A stretch of DNA of 20,791 bases from CAYQAE01 sp964415445 [NCBI: uncultured archaeon] (GTDB taxonomy: Archaea > CAYQAE01), in assembly GCA_964415445.1 (NCBI GenBank), contig CAYQAE010000021.1:1-20791 (forward strand). The letters run 5' to 3'. How positions within the stretch are numbered: the stretch's first letter is position 1; every line of letters begins with the position of its first letter. The notes beneath the pieces were generated by a model. It saw only the letters and a program-made list of their open reading frames with translations, was not told the DNA's origin and ran no database searches. Position numbers and translations under genes: made by a program. Of this stretch, positions 1 through 8,028 are shown piece after piece.

Positions 1-698
1 CATCTAAAGGAAAAGAATTCCATTCTAAAGATGGATTATTTGATCTTTGTGAAGTTTTTGATAAACCATTTGGTACTAAAATTATTTCTAATAAATCTAG
101 GGATTTTTTTGTAGTTCCGCCTACATTTTTGGATAAATTAAAAAAATTAAAGCGGGGACCACAAGTAATTCACAAAAAGGACGCATGTGAGATTATTTTT
201 GAATTGGATATTTTTTCAAAGAAAAAAATTTTAGAAATTGCAACAGGTTCAGGTTATCTAACTTCATTGTTAGCTAAATGTTCACCAAATGATGCTAAAA
301 TTTATTCATATGAAATAAAAAAAGAGTTCTATGATATAGCATATATAAATATAGAATTATTAGGGTTTTTGGATAAAGTTAATCTAAAGAACAAAGATGT
401 GTTTTTAGGTATAGATGAGGGGAAAATTGATGCTTGTATTTTGGATTTTCCCTATCCTCATGAGATTTTAGATCAAGTTTATGAATCTATGAAGGTAGGT
501 GCTAAGGTAGCAATTTATTCACCTAACGCACCTCAAGTCAATAGAATCTGTGAAAAATTAAATAATTTAGGATTTTTGGATACAAAAACTTTTGATATTT
601 CAAAAAGAGAATATAAAGTCTCAAAAGGAGTTTTTCGCCCAAGAGGTAGACAATTAGGACACACTGCATATATAACTGTTTCTCAAAAAGCTTATTGA
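1..698 (+). CDS. trmI: tRNA (adenine-57/58-N1)-methyltransferase, 5' end outside window
   Basis: This enzyme transfers a methyl group from S-adenosylmethionine to N1 of adenine 58 (and 57 in archaea) in the T-loop of tRNA; the archaeal enzyme is a homotetramer. The reading frame is open from base 3, so the TTG at 129 is not the true start and the gene begins left of the window. The 231 visible residues include the small N-terminal beta domain (sequence like SKGKEFHSKDGLFDL, then FFVVPPT), the family hallmark RGPQVIHKKDA, the SAM-binding loop EIATGSGYLTSLLA, and the catalytic-region motif LDFPYP. The end, RGRQLGHTAYITV, is also typical. The 3' end overlaps the convergent PRC-barrel gene by 7 bases. 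Family assignment is secure. The position specificity (57, 58 or both) is known for the archaeal family and is inferred here. Confidence 0.93.
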   Translation, partial: SKGKEFHSKDGLFDLCEVFDKPFGTKIISNKSRDFFVVPPTFLDKLKKLKRGPQVIHKKDACEIIFELDIFSKKKILEIATGSGYLTSLLAKCSPNDAKIYSYEIKKEFYDIAYINIELLGFLDKVNLKNKDVFLGIDEGKIDACILDFPYPHEILDQVYESMKVGAKVAIYSPNAPQVNRICEKLNNLGFLDTKTFDISKREYKVSKGVFRPRGRQLGHTAYITVSQKAY

Positions 699-973
699 TA
701 TTTCTTAATTCTTCTTGGTAGTCTTCTCTCATCAACTACTACAAGTTCACTAAACGAGCTTATTGCACTATATGGAACTATTATTTTTCCTTCTTTGTCA
801 GTTTGGAAAAATTTCTCAATTTCTTCATTTTTTGGGGTAATTATTATTCCTAATATACTTCCATCTTCTTCTTTTGTAGATATGTCAAATAAATTACCTA
901 TTTTTTTTCCATTAATTCCTATTACTTCTTTATCTCTAAGTTTTGAAGCTATAATTGTTTTTAATCTAAACAC
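692..973 (-). CDS. PRC-barrel domain protein
   Basis: A 93-residue protein that is almost entirely one PRC-barrel domain: KLRDKEVIGINGKKIGNLFDIS near the N terminus, then LGIIITP, and IIVPYSAISSFSELVVV with the usual charged tail (DERRLPRRIK). Archaeal stand-alone PRC-barrel proteins are small beta-barrels with suggested roles in RNA metabolism or protein assembly; the specific function is unknown. The start used is GTG at 973, since no ATG lies upstream in frame before the cdc48 stop. The gene follows cdc48 by only 7 bases on the same strand, so the two are almost certainly co-transcribed. It converges on trmI with a 7-base overlap. Confidence 0.85.
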   Translation of the reverse strand: MFRLKTIIASKLRDKEVIGINGKKIGNLFDISTKEEDGSILGIIITPKNEEIEKFFQTDKEGKIIVPYSAISSFSELVVVDERRLPRRIKKYQ

Positions 974-980
974 CTCTTTT

Positions 981-3233
981 TTAGGCAGTATAATCTAGAC
1001 TCTCTTCTTTAAACTTTGCTCTTCCAAATGAGTTTGCAATTCTCTCATATGAATCTACAATATTTTGAGTAATTGATGGTCTAATTGATCCAAAAGCTTC
1101 ATCAAAATTTTTATTGGTAATTTTTTGTGCATCAAGATTTTCACGTAGAGCTAACATCCCAGCTTCGCGACACAGGGCTTCGATATCTGCTCCTGAGAAA
1201 TTATTAGCTTTTTTGGCAAGATCCTCTAAATTAACCCCTTCAAGTGGCATATCTTTTGTATGAACTTTGAATATCTCTAATCTACTCTCTTCATCTGGAG
1301 CAGGAACATATAGTTGTCTATCAAATCTTCCAGGTCTAAGCAGTGCATTATCAATAATATCTGGTCTGTTTGTAGCTGCAACTACTATCACATGCTCTAG
1401 TGGTACTAGACCATCTAACTCAGTTAAAAGCTGACTTATAACACGTTCTGTTGATTTTGAGTCTCCATGCAATCCACCACGACTAGGTGCTATGGCATCA
1501 ACTTCATCAAAAAATATTACACATGGCGCTGCTTCACGTGCTTTTCTAAATACTTCTCTCACTGCTTTTTCACTCTCACCTACCCATTTTGAAAGTAATT
1601 CAGGTCCTTTTATTGCTATAAAATTTGCTTCGGATTCTGAAGCTACAGCTTTGGCTAGCAAAGTTTTACCCGTGCCAGGTGGTCCAAACAAAAGCACTCC
1701 TTTTGGTGGTTGTATTCTTATCCTTTTAAATGAATCAGGATATTTAATTGGCCATTCAATTGATTCTCTAAGCTGTTGTTTTACTTTATTGAGTCCTCCA
1801 ATATTTTCCCATTTAATATTTGGAATCTGGACCAATACTTCTCTTAAGGCTGATGGTTCTATTAACTTTAGAGCATTTTCAAAATCTTCTTTTGTAACAT
1901 ATAATTTTTCTAAAATTTCAGGTGAGATGGTATCCTCTTCTAAATTAATTTCAGGTAGAAATCTACGTAAAGTTTTCATTGCACTCTCACGACATAGTGC
2001 AGCAAGATCTGCACCAACAAAACCGTGCGTAATTTTGGATATATCTTCTAAATTGACATTTTCATGAAGTGGCATATTTCTGGTATGAATTTGTAATATC
2101 TCATATCTTCCTTCTTTTGAGGGCACACCTATTTCGATTTCTCGATCAAATCTACCTGGTCTTCTAAGTGCGGGATCTAGTGCATTAGGTCTGTTTGTTG
2201 CGCCTATTACCATTATTTTCCCTCTACTCTTTAGACCATCCATTAAAGATAGAAGTTGGGCTACAACTCTCCTTTCAACTTCTCCAGATACTTCTTCCCT
2301 TTTAGGAGCCATAGCATCAATTTCATCTATAAATATAATTGATGGTGAATTTGCTTCTGCATCTTTAAACATCTCTCTTAGTCTTTTTTCACTTTCACCA
2401 TAGAATTTGCCCATAATCTCAGGTCCTGCAACATTAATAAAATAAGCATCAGATTCATTCGCTACTGCTTTTGCAATTAAAGTTTTACCGGTTCCAGGTG
2501 GGCCTCGAAGTAGGACACCTTTTGGGGGATCTATTCCTAGTTTGTGGAATAATTCAGGATGTTTAAGAGGTAATTCTATCATTTCTCTGACGCTTTGTAT
2601 CTCATTTTTTAAGCCCCCAATATCTTCATAGGCAATATCTGGAACAGTTTCTACATCTTCTCGTGCTTCAGGAAGCAGTTCAACTTCTGTGCCACTACTT
2701 ATTCTCAAAATGCCTTTAGGTGTAGTATTACTTACAATAAGTTTTGTATCTCCACTTAATGACATAGGTGCTCCAAAGAACTCTTCGATATCTCCTAATA
2801 TCCCAAATACCATATTATTATCTTTTCTACGTCTTGGAGCTACAGGAGTGACTAAATCTCCTTTGGTAATAACTCTGCCCATCATGTTTTTCAAAACTAC
2901 ATTTGGAGGAACCATGAATCTTATTCCTTTTTCAGCTGGTGCAAATACTACTTTTTTTGCTTCTTTTACTTCTGCTTTTTTGATTGTTACAGATTCACCA
3001 ATGCTTGTTCCTGAATTTCTTCGAGTCATTCCATCAATTCTTATTATTCCTAATCCAAAATCTGTTTGGTATGCTTCAACTACTACTGCTGCAGTTTTTC
3101 TTTTAGCTTCAAGTTCTATGACGTCTCCTGGTTTTAAATCTAATTTTTGTCTATCTTTAGGATCAATTCTTGCAATACCTTTTCCTACATCAGGTTGTGC
3201 TGATTCTGCTACTCTTAATTGAATTTCATCCAT
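981..3233 (-). CDS. cdc48: CDC48/VAT-type AAA ATPase (archaeal p97 homologue)
   Basis: A hexameric unfoldase that uses ATP to extract or unfold proteins and feeds archaeal proteolysis; it acts in the cytoplasm. From the ATG at 3233 the protein is 750 residues, the usual family length. Order of domains: a double-psi beta-barrel N domain ([18 protein letters not shown]), then two AAA+ modules. The Walker A motifs GPPGTGKT are at about residues 244-251 and 517-524. The Walker B motifs are IIFIDEID and VIFFDEVD. Each module is followed by an ATNRP sensor and arginine-finger sequence (RRPGRFDRE and LRPGRFDRQ). A GTG lies 12 bases upstream in frame, but the ATG at 3233 is preferred: a GGTG Shine-Dalgarno sequence sits six bases before it, and MDEIQLRV matches the family N terminus. 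It heads an operon with the PRC-barrel gene. Confidence 0.96.
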   Translation of the reverse strand: MDEIQLRVAESAQPDVGKGIARIDPKDRQKLDLKPGDVIELEAKRKTAAVVVEAYQTDFGLGIIRIDGMTRRNSGTSIGESVTIKKAEVKEAKKVVFAPAEKGIRFMVPPNVVLKNMMGRVITKGDLVTPVAPRRRKDNNMVFGILGDIEEFFGAPMSLSGDTKLIVSNTTPKGILRISSGTEVELLPEAREDVETVPDIAYEDIGGLKNEIQSVREMIELPLKHPELFHKLGIDPPKGVLLRGPPGTGKTLIAKAVANESDAYFINVAGPEIMGKFYGESEKRLREMFKDAEANSPSIIFIDEIDAMAPKREEVSGEVERRVVAQLLSLMDGLKSRGKIMVIGATNRPNALDPALRRPGRFDREIEIGVPSKEGRYEILQIHTRNMPLHENVNLEDISKITHGFVGADLAALCRESAMKTLRRFLPEINLEEDTISPEILEKLYVTKEDFENALKLIEPSALREVLVQIPNIKWENIGGLNKVKQQLRESIEWPIKYPDSFKRIRIQPPKGVLLFGPPGTGKTLLAKAVASESEANFIAIKGPELLSKWVGESEKAVREVFRKAREAAPCVIFFDEVDAIAPSRGGLHGDSKSTERVISQLLTELDGLVPLEHVIVVAATNRPDIIDNALLRPGRFDRQLYVPAPDEESRLEIFKVHTKDMPLEGVNLEDLAKKANNFSGADIEALCREAGMLALRENLDAQKITNKNFDEAFGSIRPSITQNIVDSYERIANSFGRAKFKEESLDYTA

Positions 3234-3239
3234 AATATG

Positions 3240-3243
3240 CACC
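3240..3243 (-). promoter_or_regulatory. Shine-Dalgarno sequence deciding the cdc48 start
   Basis: On the minus strand GGTG occurs six bases before the ATG at 3233. It matches the archaeal 16S 3' end consensus (GGTGAT core) and supports this ATG over the GTG codons that overlap the motif. Confidence 0.55.
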
Positions 3244-3486
3244 ACAATAATTTAATAAATAAAAATTTGCAATTACTTTTAATATTTTAGCTTAGGTTTT
3301 TTATGGTTGTTTTAATCTAAATTATATTTTGGATAATGACATAAGTAGAATATAATACTCTAATATTTACTCTGATATCTTTATTATTTTTTTAAAGTAT
3401 TTTATATGAATTTTAGATAATAATAACTTTCATTATTAACTTGCACAGTTTGATCTTTAATATAATTTAATATTTTAATTGCCTTA

Positions 3487-3539
3487 TTTGCTATTTACAA
3501 TCGCAAAAAATTGAGTATTTTGCTATTTGTAGTAGCAAA
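3487..3539. repeat. Orphan pair of 21-base imperfect palindromes, 32-base period
   Basis: This lies in the only gap longer than 300 bases (3234-3549), between the 3' end of the archaeosine gene and cdc48. Two 21-base units start at 3487 and 3519. Each has TTTGC at one end and GCAAA at the other, and they agree at 17 of 21 positions. The second unit forms a perfect 8-base inverted repeat (TTTTGCTA at 3518-3525, TAGCAAAA at 3533-3540). They look like a paired protein-binding site, or less likely a hairpin in the 3' region of the upstream transcript. No gene starts close to them. The rest of the gap is AT-rich with no convincing ORF; the minus-strand stretch just upstream of cdc48 has TATA-like runs, but no single one stands out. 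Confidence 0.6.
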
Positions 3540-3549
3540 AATTACAATT

Positions 3550-4518
3550 TTATAGTTGATATAAATTTAGTATTTTTTCCCAATTTTGACCTATTTTAGT
3601 TTCATTCTCTAAAAAAACATCATATGTTTTTTTGCATCCACATCTAGGTGCTTTTTGTTTTTTTTGGGTCTCTATCATTTTTTTGATATTTTCAATTACA
3701 ATTTTATTACAATTTTTACAGTTATGTGCACCTCTTTTGGTTGCAGCTCCCATTATATCACATAAAATTCTATTTTTAAGTTCAATGCATTCTTTGACTA
3801 CTTTATGAGCTGACCAAAGATAGGGTGGTTTGTATGATTTTGGAAATAATTTTGATATGAGTGTATTTTTCATAACAACACACGGATTAAAGGAGATTGT
3901 ATCTACGTAATTTGTAATATCATGAGCAGACTTTATTGCATCATCTATTGCTTGGTTCTCATATAAAAAGGGCGGTTTTATTAAGACATATGCTTTTATT
4001 TTGAAATTATTTTCTCTGCAAATTTTGCAGGCTTTTAAGAAATCATTGTATGTAAATCCTTTATTGATATATCGGTTTCTGATTTTATCATTTGAAGTTT
4101 CAAGTCCAATTGATATTTCTTTTACACCTGAGAAATTTTTCAAATTTTTTAGATTTTTTTGGCTAATAAATTCAGGTCGAGATTCAACTGAGAGTTCTTT
4201 AATATCTTTAGAATCTAAATATTTTGCGATTTGAATTTGGACATCTTTTGGAATTTCTCTTGGATCTAGGAAACTGCCTGATGTAAATATTTTTACACTA
4301 TGTATATTTTCATATTTTTCTACTTCTTCCTTTAGAATATTTAAGTCTTTAAATGGTTTATTTGGGCTATCATTTATATATCCACACATTGTGCATCCGC
4401 TTTTTTTAGCCCAAAAGCAACCTGAAGTTCCCAAGATTATATTCAGGGTAGAATTTATATTTGAATAAGTTAATTCTTGCTTTTGCCATGATTTGATTGT
4501 AAAAGTTTTATTTTTCAT
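3550..4518 (-). CDS. Radical SAM protein of archaeosine biosynthesis (RaSEA-type)
   Basis: A 322-residue radical SAM enzyme of the family that, together with ArcS, converts the lysine adduct of preQ0-modified tRNA to archaeosine at position 15. The cluster-binding segment CFWAKKSGCTMCGY places cysteines at 34, 42 and 45 (C-x7-C-x2-C), the unusual spacing of this family, followed by YINDS. The barrel contains IFTSGSFLDP, ELSVESRPEFI and EISIGLETSND. The C terminus has a second cysteine group at 267, 270, 293 and 295 (NCKNC and RCGCKKTYD), probably a zinc or iron-sulfur site. The start is an ATG about 26 bases downstream of a TATA-like box. No arcS or tgtA gene is in view. The family call is strong; the substrate is inferred from the family. 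Confidence 0.85.
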   Translation of the reverse strand: MKNKTFTIKSWQKQELTYSNINSTLNIILGTSGCFWAKKSGCTMCGYINDSPNKPFKDLNILKEEVEKYENIHSVKIFTSGSFLDPREIPKDVQIQIAKYLDSKDIKELSVESRPEFISQKNLKNLKNFSGVKEISIGLETSNDKIRNRYINKGFTYNDFLKACKICRENNFKIKAYVLIKPPFLYENQAIDDAIKSAHDITNYVDTISFNPCVVMKNTLISKLFPKSYKPPYLWSAHKVVKECIELKNRILCDIMGAATKRGAHNCKNCNKIVIENIKKMIETQKKQKAPRCGCKKTYDVFLENETKIGQNWEKILNLYQL

Positions 4519-4540
4519 TTTTTACCATTAAATAGTTTAA

Positions 4541-4547
4541 TTTTATA
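4541..4547 (-). promoter_or_regulatory. TATA-like box of the archaeosine radical SAM gene
   Basis: TATAAAA on the minus strand is centred about 26 bases before the ATG at 4518. This spacing would give a leaderless or near-leaderless transcript. It is a sequence match only. Confidence 0.45.
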
Positions 4548-4644
4548 GGATAAAAAACATTGAATACACTTAAAAATTTAGTAAATTTAGCACATATCAA
4601 GTTTGGAAATTGTCAAATTCATCTGATTTAGTTTAGGGATATAA

Positions 4645-5343
4645 ATGAGGAAAAATTTAGGACTAGTTGCAATTGTATGTGGACTTTTTTTAATATTTGG
4701 ATGTTTAGCTTCAACTACAGAAGATGATGAAGTTGACTTTTATCAAAATGAGGCTTGGGCATATAATAACAGTCATAATAATGTAACAACAATTATTCAA
4801 TTTGTAGGGATTAAAAGCTACAACAATAGTTCTTGTTATTTGTTTGAGACACATAGAGCTAAAAATTTATTAGCAGAGACGATATCAAATGATACACTAC
4901 AGTCTAAAACTTATTACAAGTTAGATGATAATTATTTGAGTGTAGCTCGTGAAGAATTTTATTTTAAAGGAGAATTTAATTATTCAGTTGACTATTACCC
5001 TTATCTTCCACTAGTTAATTTAGAATTAAGACTAAATTCATCTTGGAGTTGGAATGGGACAATAAAGAGATATTTTGCATCTAATTCATCTTATAGTGAA
5101 ATTGATACTAATGCTTCATTTGAGATTGAATCTGAGCCTAAGACTCTTATTTTGTATGTTGAAGGTGGAGAATTCTATTGTTATGTAATTAAGTTCATGC
5201 CTAAATGGAATAGTAATACTTACAAATATTTTTGGGCAGATAAAGCTGAATATTTTGCTAAAGTTGAGACATACAAAAATGATAGTTTAGATTCCTTTGA
5301 TAAGTTAGTGGACATTCGTCTAAATGATTCGATGCGTGAATAA
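4645..5343 (+). CDS. Sequon-rich surface lipoprotein, function unknown
   Basis: A 232-residue exported protein of no recognised family. The N terminus is a lipoprotein signal: basic MRKN, a hydrophobic stretch, then a lipobox LIFGC with Cys20 as the probable lipidated residue. The mature part is rich in aromatic residues, Asn and Ser, predicted mostly beta, and lacks further membrane segments. About a dozen N-x-S/T sequons are scattered through it (for example NNS, NVT, NSS, NGT, NAS, NDS), so it is likely heavily N-glycosylated outside the cell. Two cysteines (SSCYLF and EFYCYV) may form a disulfide. It is a single-gene unit, divergent from the archaeosine gene and ending about 60 bases before the first ATPase. 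I cannot assign a function beyond cell-surface lipoprotein. Confidence 0.75.
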   Translation: MRKNLGLVAIVCGLFLIFGCLASTTEDDEVDFYQNEAWAYNNSHNNVTTIIQFVGIKSYNNSSCYLFETHRAKNLLAETISNDTLQSKTYYKLDDNYLSVAREEFYFKGEFNYSVDYYPYLPLVNLELRLNSSWSWNGTIKRYFASNSSYSEIDTNASFEIESEPKTLILYVEGGEFYCYVIKFMPKWNSNTYKYFWADKAEYFAKVETYKNDSLDSFDKLVDIRLNDSMRE

Positions 5344-5348
5344 ATTAA

Positions 5349-5405
5349 TTGTTAATGACAATAACAATATGTTTATAAAGAATTATTATTACTAATAACA
5401 ATATG
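5349..5405 (+). promoter_or_regulatory. Promoter of first ATPase with paired 23-base repeats flanking the TATA box
   Basis: A TATA-like TTTATAAAG at 5372-5380 is centred about 27 bases before the ATG at 5403, predicting a leaderless transcript. It is bracketed by two direct repeats, 5349-5371 and 5383-5405, matching at 18 of 23 positions, with a perfect 12-base core AATAACAATATG in each (5360-5371 and 5394-5405). The second copy includes the start codon. Each copy also has dyad symmetry (TTGTTA/TAACAA and TTATTA/TAATAA). The arrangement suggests a repressor-type paired operator; binding itself is inference. Confidence 0.6.
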
Positions 5406-6701
5406 GAACTTATTAATTTAAATCCTTGGTGGGAAAGTAAGCAAGCAATAGATCTAGATAAACATCTTAGAGAACTAAGAAATTTTAAATATGTATATCA
5501 TACTCCGCTACTTAATTACGATTTTAAAGAAGGAAATATTTATACAATTCGTGGTCCACGTCAAATAGGGAAAACTACATTTTTGAAACAGTTTATTAAA
5601 GAAAAATTGCCTTTTTTTGACAAAGAAAGTATCTTTTTTTGGTCTTGTGACAATCTCACTTCTAAAAGTGATCTTATTGAGTTACTTAAGGATTATGCAG
5701 ATTTTTGCAAAGTTAAAAATGTGGATCCAAAATATGTTTTACTTGATGAGATAACTGGTTTAGATGATTGGCAGAGAGGAGTTAAATTTGCTATTGATAC
5801 AGATATTTTGCCTGAGGCTTGTTATATTCTTACTGGTTCAAATGCTATTGATCTAAAGAAAGGTACAGAGAGACTTCCTGGAAGGAGAGGGAGGCATGGA
5901 TCAGATTTATTCTTTTTACCTCTAGATTTTCGTGAATATATCAAATTTATAGATCCAAAATGGTTTGAAAATCACAAAAATGATACATATGAAGAATTAA
6001 AATATTATAATAGAGATTTAAAGGTATTTTTTGAAAAATATTTGATCACCGGAGGTATACCTCTTGTTATTAATGAGTATGAACAAAATAAGCAAATTCC
6101 TACCTTTATTTATGATCTTTATTATTCTTGGATTGTAGGTGACATATTAAAAGAGAAAAAAGGTGAACAAACTCTAAAGGAGATAATTAAAAGTATTCTC
6201 ACGTGTTATACCACACCTGTTAGCTGGGATGGATTAGCTAAAAGATCATCTGTAAAGAGCCATGTGACAATAAATTCTTATATTGAGATATTGTCTTATC
6301 TTTTTGTTATTTTCCCTTGTTTTTTCTTTGATGTAGGAGATAAGAAAATCAATTATAATAAAAATAAGAAAATATATTTTTATGATAGTTTTATTTTGCG
6401 AATGTTTTGTGATAAATTAAATATTTCGGTAGATGAGCAAAAAATTATTGAAGGGATAGTCGCTGCTAAACTAAAGCATAAAGATGTATTAGAAGATGTT
6501 TTTTTTACTAAAGTAAAAAAAGAAACTGATTTTGTAGTAGAAGGTAGCGTTGGAATTGAAGTTAAATATCAAAATAAAGTATCTAAGATGGATTTTGTAA
6601 ATAGAAGATATTTCAAAAATTTTAAGCTCCTATCAAAGGATAAATTTGGAAAAGATACAATTCCAGGTTATGCGTATTTGTTTTGTGAGGATAAGTTTTA
6701 A
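5403..6701 (+). CDS. ATPase of the AAA_14/DUF4143 type
   Basis: A 432-residue P-loop ATPase of a family abundant in archaea whose cellular role is poorly defined. Visible parts in order: an N-terminal LNPWW motif, Walker A GPRQIGKTT at residues 51-59, Walker B YVLLDE at 111-116 followed by ITGLDDWQ, a sensor-like TGSN at 144-147, and LPGRRGRHG. These are followed by a winged-helix-like middle segment (SWDGLAKRSSVKSHVTINSYIEIL). The C-terminal DUF4143 part has a PD-(D/E)xK-like pattern: Asp376, then Glu386-x-Lys388 within IEVKYQ. The acidic and lysine residues of the nuclease-like fold are present, so activity is possible but unproven. It begins at the ATG inside the downstream operator repeat. 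It is closest in layout to the minus-strand ATPase ending at 8029 (shared LNPWW start). Confidence 0.82.
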   Translation: MELINLNPWWESKQAIDLDKHLRELRNFKYVYHTPLLNYDFKEGNIYTIRGPRQIGKTTFLKQFIKEKLPFFDKESIFFWSCDNLTSKSDLIELLKDYADFCKVKNVDPKYVLLDEITGLDDWQRGVKFAIDTDILPEACYILTGSNAIDLKKGTERLPGRRGRHGSDLFFLPLDFREYIKFIDPKWFENHKNDTYEELKYYNRDLKVFFEKYLITGGIPLVINEYEQNKQIPTFIYDLYYSWIVGDILKEKKGEQTLKEIIKSILTCYTTPVSWDGLAKRSSVKSHVTINSYIEILSYLFVIFPCFFFDVGDKKINYNKNKKIYFYDSFILRMFCDKLNISVDEQKIIEGIVAAKLKHKDVLEDVFFTKVKKETDFVVEGSVGIEVKYQNKVSKMDFVNRRYFKNFKLLSKDKFGKDTIPGYAYLFCEDKF

Positions 6702-6744
6702 ATTTGTTCAGTATATAATACAAATATAAGTTAATTTGTTCAGT
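6701..6744 (+). promoter_or_regulatory. Promoter of second ATPase with 12-base direct repeats flanking the TATA box
   Basis: Perfect copies of AATTTGTTCAGT lie at 6701-6712 and 6733-6744, 32 bases apart. Between them is GTATATAATAC (6711-6721), a good archaeal TATA box. Transcription would start near 6741, within the second copy and about 12 bases before the ATG at 6753. The first copy overlaps the final base of the preceding gene's stop codon, so this is an independent promoter. Confidence 0.6.
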
Positions 6745-6752
6745 GAATTGAT

Positions 6753-8023
6753 ATGAATTATCACAAAATTATAACTCAATGGTTAGAATTTGAAATACCT
6801 TCTGTTAAACCTCGTTTAATTGATCTAAATTTAGATTATAACATAATAAATACTATAATTGGACCAAGAAGAAGTGGTAAGACTTATTTTTGTTATTTAT
6901 GTATTAATAAATTACTTAAAAGGAATATAGAAAATATTCTTTACATAAATTTTGAAGATGAAAAACTATTGGGAGCTACTGCTGATGATCTAAATTCGCT
7001 TCTAAATGTTTATTATGAGCTAAGTGAGATCAAAGATAATAAGAAGATCTATCTTTTTTTAGATGAGATACAAAATGTTCAAAATTGGGATATGTGGATC
7101 CGAAGGATTTATGATACCCAAAAAAATATTCATATTATTTTAACTGGTTCATCTTCTAAATTATTAAGTTCTGAGATATCAACTAAACTCAGAGGTCGAA
7201 CTCTAACTACTGAGATACTTCCTTTGAGTTTTAAAGAAGTTGTTTTGTGGAGAAATTTGAATTATGATCTAAAAAATATAAGCTACAGTAGAGAAAATAT
7301 ACCTATAAAAAAAGAGTTTAGCAAATATTTAATGGATGGGGGCTATCCTGCTTTAGTTGATTCAGATCTGCCCAAAGATCAAGTACTTCAAGATTATTAT
7401 GAAGTTATGATTTTGCGAGATATAGTTGAGAGACATAAAATTAAAGAACTGAAAAAAATGAGAATACTTTCTAAATTAATATTTGAATCAACAGGTAGTG
7501 AAATTACATATAATAGACTTGCAAATAAGATGAAATCTCTTGGATTTTCAATGAGTAAAAATACTTTGATTGAATATATATCTTATTTTGAAGAAGCATT
7601 TTTATTTTTTCAGAATTTAAAGTATGAATATTCACTTACAAAGCAATTAGGTTCTATAAAAAAAGTTTATTGCATTGATAACGGATTTTTAAATGCTATA
7701 AGTTTAGTAAAAATATAGGTAGATTGTTGGAAAACCTTGTATATATTGAATTAAAACGAAGAGGTAGGGATATATATTATCATAGGGATTTATATGAATG
7801 TGATTTTTTAACAAAAGAGAAGGACAAAATAACGGGTGCAATCCAAGTTACCAATGAATTGAATGAAAAAAATTCAAAACGGGAGTTAAATGGATTATTA
7901 GAGGCATTGGATAAACATAAACTTTCTAATGGTTTGATTCTTACTTATTATGATGAGGATACGAAGTTTATTGATGGAAAAAAAGTAGAGATACTTCCTA
8001 TTTGGAAATGGTTGTTGATCTAA
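6753..8023 (+). pseudogene. AAA_14/DUF4143 ATPase broken by a frameshift
   Basis: Two adjacent reading frames make up one ATPase. The first (6753-7718) carries Walker A GPRRSGKT at residues 37-44, Walker B YLFLDEIQNVQNWDMW, the sensor LTGSSSKLL, and the winged-helix region, and stops at a TAG just after CIDNGFLNAIS. The second frame continues from about 7700 with KFSKNIGRLLENLVYIEL and runs through the nuclease-like segment (ECDFL, then AIQVTNE) to the natural end at 8023. The join is exactly where the family reads NAIS-F-x-F-S-x-N-x-GRLLENLV. The downstream part is in the -1 frame, as expected from loss of one base. Both halves are otherwise intact, so the lesion is recent, a sequencing error, or, less likely, a -1 slip on the A-run at 7709-7713. 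It lacks the LNPWW start and belongs to a different subfamily from its two neighbours. Confidence 0.8.
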
Positions 8024-8028
8024 AGTAT

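Noticed and set aside
129-131. TTG as the start of the tRNA methyltransferase
   Set aside because: The frame is open from base 3 and encodes the conserved N-terminal domain of TrmI, so the true start lies outside the window.
1492-2067. Long open frame antisense to cdc48 (and another at 2689-3222)
   Set aside because: Low-complexity translations that mirror the AAA modules on the other strand; no ribosome-binding site or recognisable domain, and the cdc48 frame is unambiguous.
3487-3539. Possible two-repeat CRISPR remnant
   Set aside because: Only two units, each palindromic and diverged, with an 11-base spacer; no Cas gene nearby. An operator pair explains it better.
4568-4590. Short direct repeats AAATTTAG upstream of the lipoprotein gene
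   Set aside because: Eight-base AT-rich repeats of this kind are expected by chance here, and they have no dyad symmetry or promoter phasing.
7724-8023. Separate small gene with a TTG start after the broken ATPase
   Set aside because: Its sequence is the C-terminal DUF4143 part of the same ATPase, and the frame continues upstream past the TTG to the frameshift.
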